IMG/VR virus record: IMGVR_UViG_3300029448_000135
Coordinates: 1 to 37,694 of that record
DNA: 37,694 bases
Direction: 5' to 3' (one strand)
Origin: a virus
How positions within the stretch are numbered: the stretch's first letter is position 1; each line of letters begins with the position of its first letter. Positions 25,728 through 33,390 of this stretch are shown here, piece by piece. The notes beneath the pieces were generated by a model, which saw only the letters and a program-made list of their open reading frames with translations, ran no database searches and was not told the origin of the DNA. A program made the translations under genes and the position numbers.

Positions 25728-25769
25728 GGTATATATTCCCCGCCCCGTAAAGTAAACTTATTATATACC
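25728..25769. repeat. Inverted repeat GGTATATA/TATATACC
   Basis: Perfect eight-bp arms at 25728-25735 and 25762-25769, 26-nt loop, directly after the stop of the uvsW operon. No T-run follows, so it may be an operator or a weak 3'-end structure rather than a terminator. Confidence 0.4.
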
Positions 25770-25801
25770 ACAAACTAAAAAAAGTCAAGCTAAAAAATAA
25801 C

Positions 25802-25830
25802 TTGACGTATACTAATTATTTTAGTATAAT
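25802..25830 (+). promoter_or_regulatory. Sigma70-type promoter of gene 55, overlaid with palindromes
   Basis: TTGACG (25802), 17 bp, TATAAT (25825). The -35 lies in an inverted repeat GTCAAG/CTTGAC (25784-25789, 25801-25806). The spacer and -10 contain TATACTAA/TTAGTATA (25808-25815, 25821-25828). These could be operators. Confidence 0.8.
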
Positions 25831-25865
25831 ATTCTTTATAATGCTTAACTAAAGGTTTATTTTTT

Positions 25866-26459
25866 ATGGCACGAAAAAGGTCTGAAAATTATATTAACAA
25901 TAAAGAGTTTTCAGAAGCAGTTTGTAAATATGTTGAAGAATGCAATAAGTGTGAAGATACTAATAAACCTTTGCCAGTAGTTCCCAACTATATTGCACTA
26001 GGATTTCAGCAAATTGCTGAAGGACTATCACATAGACCCAATTTTATCTCTTACTCTTATCGAGATGAGATGGTAATGGATGCTGTTGAAAACTGTTTGA
26101 AGGCAATTCGAAATTATAATATTGAAGCTGCTACACGTACAGGTAATCCTAATGCCTTTGCATATTTCACACAAATTACCTATTGGGCATTTCTTCGCAG
26201 AATTGCAAAAGAAAAGAAACAGCAAGATATTAAAGATTCTTACTTTGAAAACTCTTTTGCAGCAGATTTGATTGCAAGTTCTTCTAATCAAGACGAAACC
26301 TCTAAAGCGATTACACATGCGGCAATTGAAACTGCAAAAATGCGTATGAGTGAAAATAAAGAGTTGACGGATGATGCATATGTGGATATACTAGAGTCTA
26401 CGTTACCTAAAAGACGTATTCGTAAAACTAATGATTCTGACCTGACGGATTTTTTCTAA
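25866..26459 (+). CDS. 55: Late transcription sigma factor gp55
   Basis: 197 residues (T4 gp55: 185). Recognised from SENYINNKEFSEAVCKYVEE, the block from LGFQQIAEGLSHRPNFI to SYRDEMVMDAVENCLKAI, and a sigma region 2-like core with aromatic residues (AFAYFTQITYWAFLRRIAKE). The basic C-terminus (KRRIRKTNDSDLTDFF) ends with an acidic/hydrophobic tail resembling the clamp-binding end of T4 gp55. It directs host RNA polymerase to TATAAATA promoters, the boxes found before the structural genes here, with gp45 as activator. It has its own sigma70-type promoter. Confidence 0.93.
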   Translation: MARKRSENYINNKEFSEAVCKYVEECNKCEDTNKPLPVVPNYIALGFQQIAEGLSHRPNFISYSYRDEMVMDAVENCLKAIRNYNIEAATRTGNPNAFAYFTQITYWAFLRRIAKEKKQQDIKDSYFENSFAADLIASSSNQDETSKAITHAAIETAKMRMSENKELTDDAYVDILESTLPKRRIRKTNDSDLTDFF

Positions 26460-26460
26460 T

Positions 26461-27513
26461 ATGAAGATTGCTCTTCTTAATGATACACATACTGGCATTC
26501 GAAACTCTGGAGAGATTTTTCTGGATAATGCTGCAAAGTTTTATGATGATATTTTCTTTCCTTATATGAAAGAACATAACATTAAACAAATTGTTCATTT
26601 AGGTGATTACTATGACAACCGTAAAGCAATTAATATCAAAGCTCTACACCATAATCGAAAGCACTTTCTTGAACCTATGCGAGAACTCAGTATTCGAATG
26701 GATATTATTCCTGGTAATCATGACACTTATTATAAAGATACCAATAATCCAAACTCTCTCAAAGAGCTCCTCGGGTTCTTTATCAACGAAGTTGCGATTA
26801 TTGAAAAACCGAAAGTTCTAACATATGACAGTTTAAAGTTTGCTATGATCCCTTGGATAAATAAAAGCAACTATGATGAAATTATGAATTTTATAAATAC
26901 ATGTGAAGCAGACGTTCTTGGCGGTCATCTTGAATTGAGTGGATTCGATATGATGCGTGGACTCAAGAATGAACACGGCATGGACCCATCACCATTCAAA
27001 AGGTTTGATATGGTTTTTTCTGGTCATTATCATACAAAATCTAGTATTGATAACATTTATTATCTTGGCACTCAGATGGAGTTTTTCTGGTCTGATGCTA
27101 ATGATAAAAAGCATTTTCATATTTTAGATACAGAAACCCGTGAACTCACTGCTATTCACAATCCTCATACTCTTTTTCAGAAAATTGTTTACGACGATAC
27201 AAAATACGAGTATAATAGTGTTCGTAATTTGACCAATAAGTTTGTGAAAGTAGTAGTTGTGAATAAGACTAATCCAAAGATGTTTGAAGACTTTATTGAT
27301 AAGATTCAAGATCAAGATATTCATGAACTGAAGATTGCAGAAAACTTTGATGACATTCTTTCCGATGTAGATGATAAAAAAGTTTCTTTGGAAGACACTG
27401 CAACTCTGCTCGATAGTTATGTAGATGCGATTAGAACTGATTTAAGCAAAGATAGATTGAAAACTGATATGCGCAGTCTTTATAATCAAGCGCAAGCATT
27501 GGAGTTAGTATGA
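26461..27513 (+). CDS. 47: Recombination endonuclease subunit gp47 (Mre11-like)
   Basis: 350 residues (T4 gp47: 339). The calcineurin-like phosphoesterase motifs are all present: NDTHTG (D8, H10), HLGDYYDNR, IPGNHD, a later GGHLE and GHYHT. It is the nuclease partner of gp46 and resects DNA ends for recombination and repair. It follows gene 55 after one base and overlaps the next gene by ATGA. Unusually, gene 46 is displaced by two small genes, a tRNA and pstS. Confidence 0.95.
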   Translation: MKIALLNDTHTGIRNSGEIFLDNAAKFYDDIFFPYMKEHNIKQIVHLGDYYDNRKAINIKALHHNRKHFLEPMRELSIRMDIIPGNHDTYYKDTNNPNSLKELLGFFINEVAIIEKPKVLTYDSLKFAMIPWINKSNYDEIMNFINTCEADVLGGHLELSGFDMMRGLKNEHGMDPSPFKRFDMVFSGHYHTKSSIDNIYYLGTQMEFFWSDANDKKHFHILDTETRELTAIHNPHTLFQKIVYDDTKYEYNSVRNLTNKFVKVVVVNKTNPKMFEDFIDKIQDQDIHELKIAENFDDILSDVDDKKVSLEDTATLLDSYVDAIRTDLSKDRLKTDMRSLYNQAQALELV

Positions 27514-27731
27514 ATAATTATTCTTATAAAGCCTTTATCAAATTAATTGAAAAAGCAGATATTATCTATGGTGAGGTATCTCTTAATGCTGCTGTCACAG
27601 TAAGTGCTAGAGTGCGTAAAAAATCTTTGTTAGAGCAACTAGAAAAACTAGACCCTACTAAGTATGAGTTTGGTTTTTATGGATCACTCACTGAAGATAA
27701 AAAAGGTCGTAAGATACTAAAGGTACTGTAA
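27510..27731 (+). CDS. Small conserved phage protein, function unknown
   Basis: 73 residues, overlapping gene 47 by ATGA. Basic, with a helical centre (VRKKSLLEQLEKLDPTKYEF). The phrase FGFYGSLTEDKKGRKILKVL looks like a beta hairpin at the end. In T4, small genes (46.1, 46.2) also lie near 46/47, but I cannot establish homology. Tight coupling suggests it is expressed with gp47. Confidence 0.6.
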   Translation: MNNYSYKAFIKLIEKADIIYGEVSLNAAVTVSARVRKKSLLEQLEKLDPTKYEFGFYGSLTEDKKGRKILKVL

Positions 27732-27992
27732 ATGACAGATGATATTTTTGACTTTGGTTTTACCGCAGTCTCAGAAGAAGAATTAGAAGTTGTCCAGAAG
27801 ACTGCTGCAAGTGCAGAAGAAGCTGCTGCTACAGCAACGTCTTATGAAGACAAACTAAACAAACTCTACAATGCCATCCTACCTCTCTTATCTAATCTTA
27901 AACTCAATCCAGAAAAGGACTATATCTATTGGCCTAATCGTACAGAAAAGGTCGAAAAATTTGAAGAGATGATTGCTAATATCATTAAATAA
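27732..27992 (+). CDS. Small conserved phage protein with PEKDYIYWPNR motif
   Basis: 86 residues, starting right after the previous stop. An alanine/glutamate-rich helix (QKTAASAEEAAATATSYEDK) is followed by the motif PEKDYIYWPNRTEKVEKFEE, which I recognise as recurring in short hypothetical proteins of marine T4-like phages. No function is assigned. It is the last cistron before the tRNA gene. Confidence 0.65.
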   Translation: MTDDIFDFGFTAVSEEELEVVQKTAASAEEAAATATSYEDKLNKLYNAILPLLSNLKLNPEKDYIYWPNRTEKVEKFEEMIANIIK

Positions 27993-27998
27993 CACTAT

Positions 27999-28072
27999 GC
28001 GGATATAGTATAATGGCATTATTACAGCCTTCCAAGCTGAAGATGCGAGTTCGATTCTCGCTATCCGCTCCA
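27999..28072 (+). tRNA. tRNA-Gly (anticodon TCC), CCA encoded
   Basis: 74 nt including CCA. Acceptor GCGGATA pairs with TATCCGC (28062-28068); anticodon loop CTTCCAA; T arm GCGAG-TTCGATT-CTCGC. Very close in plan to E. coli glyT. One A-A mismatch closes the bottom of the anticodon stem, and the D stem is short, as in glyT. Decodes GGA/GGG glycine codons, useful for an AT-rich phage with glycine-rich fibres. It lies 6 nt after a gene and 33 nt before pstS. Confidence 0.95.
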
Positions 28073-28105
28073 TCATTATCGAGAAACCAAAATAAAGGAA
28101 GAACC

Positions 28106-29089
28106 ATGAAAAACGTTCTTATTTCCATTTTTACAGCAACTGCTGTATCTACCTCTGCATTTGCAGACCGTGCTGACACCATCAACATTGTTGGCTCCTC
28201 TACCGTTTACCCATTTGCTTCTGCTGTTGCAGAATCTTTTGGACAAACCTCCGACTTCAACACTCCTATTATTGAATCTACTGGTTCCGGTGGCGGCATG
28301 AAGCTGTTCTGTGCTGGTATTGGTCTTGAACATCCAGACGTAACTAACGCTTCCCGTGCTATGAAATCTTCTGAGGCAGAAAAGTGTGCTGCTAACGAAG
28401 TAGAATTTGTTGAATTTATGGTTGGTTATGATGGTATCGTAATCGCTAACTCTCTCCGTGGTGGTCCTGCTCTGAACATGACTCGTGAGCATGTTGCACT
28501 GGCAGTATCCGCACAAGTTCCAGATGCTAACGGTAATCTGATGGATAATCCATACGAAAAGTGGTCTGATATTGACCGTTCTCTGCCAAACCGTCCAATT
28601 CTTGTACTTGGTCCACCAACTTCTTCTGGCACACGTGACGCCTTTGAAGAGCTGGTAATCCATAAAGCATACAAGGCTATGGGTTTTGACAAAAAGACTT
28701 ACAAGGCAATTGAAATCCGTGAAGACGGTGCATATGTTGAATCCGGCGAAAATGACTCGTTGATTGTTGATCAGCTTACTTCTGATGGTAACGCTGTAGG
28801 TATCTTTGGTTTCTCCTTCCTGCAAAACAACGCTGACCGTGTAAAAGGTGCAGTGATTGATGGTGTTGCTCCAACATTTGAAAACATTGCCTCTGGTGAC
28901 TACCCTGTATCTCGTTCCCTGTTCTTCTACGTTAAGACCAATCATATTGGTGTAGTTCCAGGTATCGTTGAATACGCAGAGGAGTTTGTAGATCAAGCTG
29001 ATCAGGATGGTCCACTTGCAGACATCGGCCTGATCCCTGGTGGTGACGCTGATCAAGATGCAATGCAAGACGCACTGAACTCTCTTTAA
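28106..29089 (+). CDS. pstS: Periplasmic phosphate-binding protein PstS (auxiliary metabolic gene)
   Basis: 327 residues from ATG 28106 (RBS AAAGGAAG); a frame extension upstream runs through the tRNA and is rejected. Signal peptide MKNVLISIFTATAVSTSAFA, cleaved before DRAD. Phosphate-binding loops GSSTVYPF, ESTGSGGGMK, NASRAMK, GYDGIVIA and SGTRDAF match PstS. It captures phosphate in the periplasm and hands it to the host PstCAB importer, sustaining nucleotide supply during infection. The type looks alphaproteobacterial. G+C is high (31/60 at 28441-28500 against 16/60 in gene 46 at 29821-29880), though expression-related codon bias could contribute. No Pho box is seen. A terminator follows. 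Confidence 0.95.
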   Translation: MKNVLISIFTATAVSTSAFADRADTINIVGSSTVYPFASAVAESFGQTSDFNTPIIESTGSGGGMKLFCAGIGLEHPDVTNASRAMKSSEAEKCAANEVEFVEFMVGYDGIVIANSLRGGPALNMTREHVALAVSAQVPDANGNLMDNPYEKWSDIDRSLPNRPILVLGPPTSSGTRDAFEELVIHKAYKAMGFDKKTYKAIEIREDGAYVESGENDSLIVDQLTSDGNAVGIFGFSFLQNNADRVKGAVIDGVAPTFENIASGDYPVSRSLFFYVKTNHIGVVPGIVEYAEEFVDQADQDGPLADIGLIPGGDADQDAMQDALNSL

Positions 29090-29110
29090 GTTTTTTAGAG
29101 TTTTTTGAGA

Positions 29111-29136
29111 AAGGGTCGTTTCGGCGACCCTTTTTT
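29111..29136 (+). terminator. Intrinsic terminator after pstS
   Basis: Stem AAGGGTCG/CGACCCTT (29111-29118 with 29125-29132), loop TTTCGG, T-run to 29136. The T-run leads straight into the -35 of the next promoter. Confidence 0.92.
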
Positions 29137-29137
29137 G

Positions 29138-29166
29138 TTGACAACAATGTAAAAATGATATATAAT
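29138..29166 (+). promoter_or_regulatory. Sigma70-type promoter of gene 46
   Basis: TTGACA (29138), 17 bp, TATAAT (29161): both boxes are consensus. The start should be near 29173, which makes a TTG start at 29181 unlikely for gene 46. Confidence 0.88.
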
Positions 29167-29204
29167 ATTCTATATTATGTTTGAGTGATCAGGAGAGTCT
29201 TATC

Positions 29205-30917
29205 ATTAAGTTTCGTTCCGTCCAGTTTAAAAACTTTCTTTCCACTGGCAATACATTTACCAAGATCGATTTAGATAAGTCACCTACCACTCTGATTGTA
29301 GGTGCAAATGGTGCTGGTAAATCTACCATGCTAGATGCATTATCTTTTGGATTATTTGGTAAACCATATCGGAATATCAATAAACCACAATTGATCAATA
29401 CTATTAATAGTAAAGATTGCGTTGTAGAGGTAGAGTTCTCCGTTGGTCCTACGGGGTATAAAGTAATCCGAGGTATAAAACCTAACATCTTTGAAATTTA
29501 TAAGAATGGGCAGGTTATCAACGAGTCCTCTCATGCCAAAGAGTTTCAAAAACTATTAGAACAAAATATTTTAAAGTTGAATCATAAATCGTTTCATCAG
29601 ATTGTAGTTCTTGGTTCATCTTCTTTTATTCCTTTCATGCAGTTGGCTGCTGCACATAGACGTGAAGTTATTGAAGACCTATTAGATATTAATATCTTCT
29701 CTAAGATGAATAGTGTTCTGAAAGACAACATTGTAAGTCTCAAAGATAAGATTCGTGATGCTGCGCACAAAGTTGATATTATCAAGAATAAGATTGATGT
29801 TCAACGCAAGTATATTAGCGATATCAAAAATTTAAACGAAGAAAAGATTCGTGAAAAACAAATTGAAATTACCTCTCAGGAAAATGCAATTGAGCAGATT
29901 ACTATTAAAAATGAAGAGATACAAGAAACTCTCCGAACAACATATGATCGAGTTTCAGAACGATTAGAACAGGCTGGTAATTCATTTCAGGATGCAAGAA
30001 TACAAAAATCTGACCTTCAATCGGAGATGAAAAAACTTGTTAAAGAAGATAAATTTTTTCAGGAAAATGATATTTGCCCGACATGTACGCAGGAAATTGA
30101 TGAGAATATTAAGAAAGAGAAGACTAAAGATATTGCAAAGAAAGCGCAGAGCATTCAGAAGACATTCCAAGAGGTAGAAGAGAAACTATCTACTGGTAAA
30201 GAACTGGTTGATGAACTGCAACAGCAAAATAAACAATCTATGGAATTGCATTCTACTTTAAGAGATAACAATACCAAGATTGATATGTCTCTAAGATTGA
30301 TACGGAAATTAGAGCAAGAGATTACAAGCACCTCGGACAGTAAAGAGAATATCAAGAAAGCGAATAAAGAACTTGAGGACTTTATTGATGAGAAAGATTC
30401 TTTGCTTACACAAAAACTTGAACTGTCTGAAGAGTATGATTACAGCACTGTGATTGCAGAGATGTTAAAAGACACTGGAATTAAGACTAAGATTATTCGG
30501 CAATATCTGCCTGTTATGAATAAGTTAGTGAATCAGTATCTACAGACACTAGACTTCTTTGTTCATTTTGAATTGAATGAAAGTTTCTCTGAGACTATCC
30601 GTTCACGACACCGTGATACATTCTCTTACGACTCTTTTAGTGAAGGTGAGAAGCAACGTATTGACCTTGCACTGCTGTTTACTTGGAGACAGATTGCAAA
30701 GATGAAAAACTCTGTAGCAACCAATCTGTTAATCTTAGATGAAACGTTTGACTCAAGCTTAGATAACGATGGTGTAGAAAATCTGTTTAAGATTATTCAT
30801 ACTCTGGGTCAAGACACAAATGTATTTGTAATTTCACACAAAGGTGAGATTTTAGATGGTAGATTCAAGTCTAAGATGGAGTTTTATAAAGATAAAAACT
30901 TTAGTAAAATGCGGTAA
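29205..30917 (+). CDS. 46: Recombination endonuclease subunit gp46 (Rad50-like), probable AUU/AUC start
   Basis: About 570 residues (T4 gp46: 560). An SMC-type ATPase: Walker A GANGAGKST, long coiled coil, zinc hook CPTC (30075-30086), signature SFSEGEKQ and Walker B NLLILDE followed by TFDSSLDNDG. It pairs with gp47 to resect DNA ends. The frame opens at TTG 29181, but that codon lacks an RBS and sits about 8 nt from the predicted transcript start. A clear RBS AGGAG (29191-29195) is followed by in-frame ATC (29202) and ATT (29205) and no ATG/GTG; homologues also begin near this point. I therefore favour ATT 29205 or ATC 29202. Confidence 0.9.
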   Translation: MKFRSVQFKNFLSTGNTFTKIDLDKSPTTLIVGANGAGKSTMLDALSFGLFGKPYRNINKPQLINTINSKDCVVEVEFSVGPTGYKVIRGIKPNIFEIYKNGQVINESSHAKEFQKLLEQNILKLNHKSFHQIVVLGSSSFIPFMQLAAAHRREVIEDLLDINIFSKMNSVLKDNIVSLKDKIRDAAHKVDIIKNKIDVQRKYISDIKNLNEEKIREKQIEITSQENAIEQITIKNEEIQETLRTTYDRVSERLEQAGNSFQDARIQKSDLQSEMKKLVKEDKFFQENDICPTCTQEIDENIKKEKTKDIAKKAQSIQKTFQEVEEKLSTGKELVDELQQQNKQSMELHSTLRDNNTKIDMSLRLIRKLEQEITSTSDSKENIKKANKELEDFIDEKDSLLTQKLELSEEYDYSTVIAEMLKDTGIKTKIIRQYLPVMNKLVNQYLQTLDFFVHFELNESFSETIRSRHRDTFSYDSFSEGEKQRIDLALLFTWRQIAKMKNSVATNLLILDETFDSSLDNDGVENLFKIIHTLGQDTNVFVISHKGEILDGRFKSKMEFYKDKNFSKMR

Positions 30918-30925
30918 GAAAGTTG

Positions 30926-30954
30926 TTGACATTATATTAAGAATGTAGTAAGAT
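30926..30954 (+). promoter_or_regulatory. Sigma70-type promoter
   Basis: TTGACA (30926), 17 bp, TAAGAT (30949), 34 nt before the ATG at 30989. Unlike its neighbours it has no terminator in front, so gene 46 readthrough can also reach the downstream genes. Confidence 0.78.
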
Positions 30955-30988
30955 ACCTATCTAACTATGAGATTACAAAGGTTTTGTT

Positions 30989-31264
30989 ATGAAATACAGT
31001 GAAGATCGGATCATTCGTGAACTTGAAGAATATGTTGCCAATACATACAAAGAACACTACTCTAAGCAGAAGTTCCAAGCTACCGAGTTTATTATTGATG
31101 CTGGTCACGGGATGGGTTTCTGTCTCGGAAACGTAATGAAATACGCTCAACGCTACGGCAAAAAAGATGGACGTAATCGTGACGATTTAATGAAAATCGC
31201 ACATTATGTAATAATGGCTCTGCATGTACACGATTTAGATGAAGAGCAGTTCGATGTTGAATAA
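30989..31264 (+). CDS. DUF3310-like small protein
   Basis: 91 residues. The core GFCLGNVMKYAQRYGKKDGR, followed by RDDLMKIAHYVIMAL, matches the DUF3310 pattern (lGNaiKY..R.g.K...DL.KA..Y), a family common in phages near replication genes and sometimes labelled nucleotide kinase-like without proof. The N-terminal helix is charged. First gene of the unit leading to gp45; role unknown. Confidence 0.75.
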   Translation: MKYSEDRIIRELEEYVANTYKEHYSKQKFQATEFIIDAGHGMGFCLGNVMKYAQRYGKKDGRNRDDLMKIAHYVIMALHVHDLDEEQFDVE

Positions 31265-31300
31265 ATACTATATACACACAATAAATTGGAGTTAATACCT

Positions 31301-31960
31301 ATGAATACCCAAATGCTAGAAATTTTGCGTAATTTCGGCACCATCAACTCAAACCTTGTTTTTCGTGAAGGTGATGTTGTTCGCACTGTTTCTGATGCCA
31401 AGAATGTAATGGCAAAGGCGGATGCAAGTGAACCTATGCCAAAAGAGTTTGGTATCTATGATGTCAATGAACTGCTGAGTGCAATGAGTTTGATTGAAGG
31501 TGCTTCTGTTTCTTATGAAGACACCCACCTTTTGATTAAAGGTGAAAATTCCTCTATTAAGTATTTTTATTCTGATGTAGAAATGCTTACAAGTGCACCA
31601 GACAAGGATATTATGATGCCTCCTTGTGAAATAGGATTTACTTTGACAGAATCTGTTCTTTCTGGTCTGCGCAAAGCTTCTCAAACCTTCGGACATAAAA
31701 CTGTTCTCATTGAAGACGGTGGTGAAGGTAAAGTGAAATTGTCAATTGTTGATGTAAAGAACTCTAGTTCTAATGCATATAATGTATCTGTATCGGGTAA
31801 CTTTGGTGATGTACAAACCACAACTCGACTGAGTATTAACATTGATAATCTTAAACTTGTATCTGGTGATTATCAGGTAGAGGTTTCGTCTAAACTTATC
31901 AGTAAGTTTACTAATACCAGTAAGCCTTTTGAATACTGGATTGCTCTAGAGAAAAACTAA
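31301..31960 (+). CDS. 45: Sliding clamp gp45
   Basis: 219 residues from ATG 31301 (T4 gp45: 228); RBS TTGGAG lies upstream, and a TTG at that site is not used. The N-terminus MNTQMLEILRNFGTINSNLV and the plan of two DNA-clamp repeats match gp45. The trimeric ring tethers polymerase gp43, and in T4-like phages it also activates late transcription by contacting gp55. Loaded by gp44/gp62, encoded about 500 nt downstream. High confidence from position and overall similarity. Confidence 0.9.
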   Translation: MNTQMLEILRNFGTINSNLVFREGDVVRTVSDAKNVMAKADASEPMPKEFGIYDVNELLSAMSLIEGASVSYEDTHLLIKGENSSIKYFYSDVEMLTSAPDKDIMMPPCEIGFTLTESVLSGLRKASQTFGHKTVLIEDGGEGKVKLSIVDVKNSSSNAYNVSVSGNFGDVQTTTRLSINIDNLKLVSGDYQVEVSSKLISKFTNTSKPFEYWIALEKN

Positions 31961-31976
31961 AAGGAATATATTTCTA

Positions 31977-32177
31977 ATGAATGATGCAAAATATTATGAC
32001 TTGGCAACAAAAGTCTCTCGTTCTTCCATTGCTATTATTGATGCGATCACTCAGCGTGGTGCATTTAAAGGTGAAGAACTTTCTACTGTGGGTCAACTCC
32101 GAGACCAGTGTGTGCAACTTGTTCAACAAACTGAAGAGCGAGAGCAAGAACTTGATGATGAAGAGGATGATGAATAA
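31977..32177 (+). CDS. Small acidic protein, function unknown
   Basis: 66 residues, RBS AAAGGAA. One helical region (YYDLATKVSRSSIAIIDAIT) precedes an acidic coiled coil (EEREQELDDEEDDE). An overlapping frame starting at 31981 is rejected. The stop shares a base with the next ATG (TAATG). Located between clamp and clamp loader; no known family recognised. Confidence 0.6.
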   Translation: MNDAKYYDLATKVSRSSIAIIDAITQRGAFKGEELSTVGQLRDQCVQLVQQTEEREQELDDEEDDE

Positions 32178-32383
32178 TGTCTGATGATGATCGTGGTACT
32201 TACACCGAATATACACTTCAAATGCGTCGATATGAAGATTATGATAATGTGAGTGATGTTTCGCATACTTTTCGCTCAGATGATGACAATTTGACTGAAA
32301 TTCTTGAACATGCATCTTATTTTCTTCAAGGATGCTCCTTTACATATGTCAAAGGTCTAACTGCTGATAAAGAAAGCAGTTAA
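32177..32383 (+). CDS. Small protein, function unknown
   Basis: 68 residues, coupled to the upstream gene by TAATG. Polar (YTEYTLQMRRYEDYDNVSDV), with a helix LTEILEHASYFLQGCSF. Not recognised. It is the last cistron of the gp45 unit; a terminator follows within 10 nt. Confidence 0.6.
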   Translation: MSDDDRGTYTEYTLQMRRYEDYDNVSDVSHTFRSDDDNLTEILEHASYFLQGCSFTYVKGLTADKESS

Positions 32384-32391
32384 TATGAAAT

Positions 32392-32417
32392 GGGGGCTTG
32401 ACTGCCCCCTTTCTTTT
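32392..32417 (+). terminator. Intrinsic terminator whose loop is the next -35 box
   Basis: Stem GGGGGC/GCCCCC (32392-32397 with 32404-32409), loop exactly TTGACT, tail TTTCTTTT. The loop doubles as the -35 element of the gene 44 promoter. Confidence 0.88.
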
Positions 32418-32426
32418 GTATATAAT
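32398..32426 (+). promoter_or_regulatory. Sigma70-type promoter of gene 44
   Basis: TTGACT (32398) inside the terminator loop, 17 bp, TATAAT (32421). The start near 32433 leaves a short leader with RBS AAGGAAT before ATG 32455. Confidence 0.87.
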
Positions 32427-32454
32427 GGTTTCCTAACTCTAGTAAGGAATATTG

Positions 32455-33390
32455 ATGACTGATTTTCTTTGGGTCGAAAAATACCGACCACAAACTATTG
32501 ACTCCTGCATTCTACCACAGTCACTGAAAGATACATTTAATCAGATTGTAGAGACAGGTGAAATCCCTAACATGTTATTTACTGGCACTGCTGGTCTTGG
32601 TAAGACTACAGTAGCAAAAGCATTGTGCAATGAACTGGACCTTGATTGGATTTTGATTAACGGTTCTGAAGAGGGTAATATTGACACACTGCGGAATAAA
32701 ATCAAACAGTTTGCATCTACCGTGTCACTGCAAGGTGGTTATAAGGTAGTAATTCTAGATGAGGCGGACTACCTCAATGCACAGTCTTTTCAACCTGCTC
32801 TTCGTGGATTCATCGAAGAGTTTGCAAATAACTGCCGATTTATTCTGACCTGTAACTTCAAGAACCGTATTATTGAACCTTTGCACTCACGGTGTGGTGT
32901 ATATGAATTTAATACAAATAAGAAGTCTATGGCTGAACTTTCTGCTCAGTTCATGAAACGTCTTACTTGGATTTTGAATCAGGAGAATATTACCTATGAT
33001 AAAAAAGTTTTGGCAGAACTTATTATTCGTTTTGCTCCTGATTGGAGGCGTGTTATTAATGAGTGTCAGCGTTACTCTCTTAGTGGCACTATCGACACTG
33101 GGATTCTTAGTCTTCTTTCCAATAATTCTGTTAATGATCTTATTGAATACCTTAAAGTAAAAGACTTCAAAAAGATGAGAAGCTGGGTAAGTAACAATAT
33201 AGATACAGACACTTCTGGTATTTTTAGAAGCATTTACGACTCTATGACAGAAACTATGCAATCGGGCAGCATTCCTCGTGCCGTGCTTATCCTTGCTGAT
33301 TATCAGTATAAGAATGCATTTGTGGCGGACCATGAATTGAATGTTGTTGCTTGTTTAACAGAACTTATGGCGGAGGTAGAATGGAAATGA
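32455..33390 (+). CDS. 44: Clamp loader large subunit gp44
   Basis: 311 residues from ATG 32455 (T4 gp44: 319); a TTG one codon upstream is not needed. An AAA+ ATPase: EKYRPQTIDSCILP start, Walker A GTAGLGKTT, Walker B VILDEADYL, and an arginine finger motif HSRCGVYEF. Four gp44 and one gp62 open the gp45 ring and place it on primed DNA. Its stop overlaps the glutaredoxin ATG, which separates it from gene 62, its usual neighbour. Confidence 0.96.
   Translation: MTDFLWVEKYRPQTIDSCILPQSLKDTFNQIVETGEIPNMLFTGTAGLGKTTVAKALCNELDLDWILINGSEEGNIDTLRNKIKQFASTVSLQGGYKVVILDEADYLNAQSFQPALRGFIEEFANNCRFILTCNFKNRIIEPLHSRCGVYEFNTNKKSMAELSAQFMKRLTWILNQENITYDKKVLAELIIRFAPDWRRVINECQRYSLSGTIDTGILSLLSNNSVNDLIEYLKVKDFKKMRSWVSNNIDTDTSGIFRSIYDSMTETMQSGSIPRAVLILADYQYKNAFVADHELNVVACLTELMAEVEWK

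Noticed and set aside
26892-26899. TATAAATA inside gene 47
   Set aside because: Encodes FINT in a conserved gene, far from any following start; probably chance.
28013-28105. Upstream extension of pstS
   Set aside because: It would run through the tRNA-Gly and displace the signal peptide; ATG 28106 has a good RBS and starts a standard signal peptide.
28076-29068. Long antisense open frame (330 codons, minus strand) across pstS
   Set aside because: It is the mirror of a well-supported pstS, lacks any recognisable motif, and no other minus-strand gene is credible in the window.
31981-32184. 67-codon + strand frame overlapping the 31977 gene
   Set aside because: Nearly fully overlapped by the 31977 frame, which has the better RBS, acidic phage-like composition and TAATG coupling.
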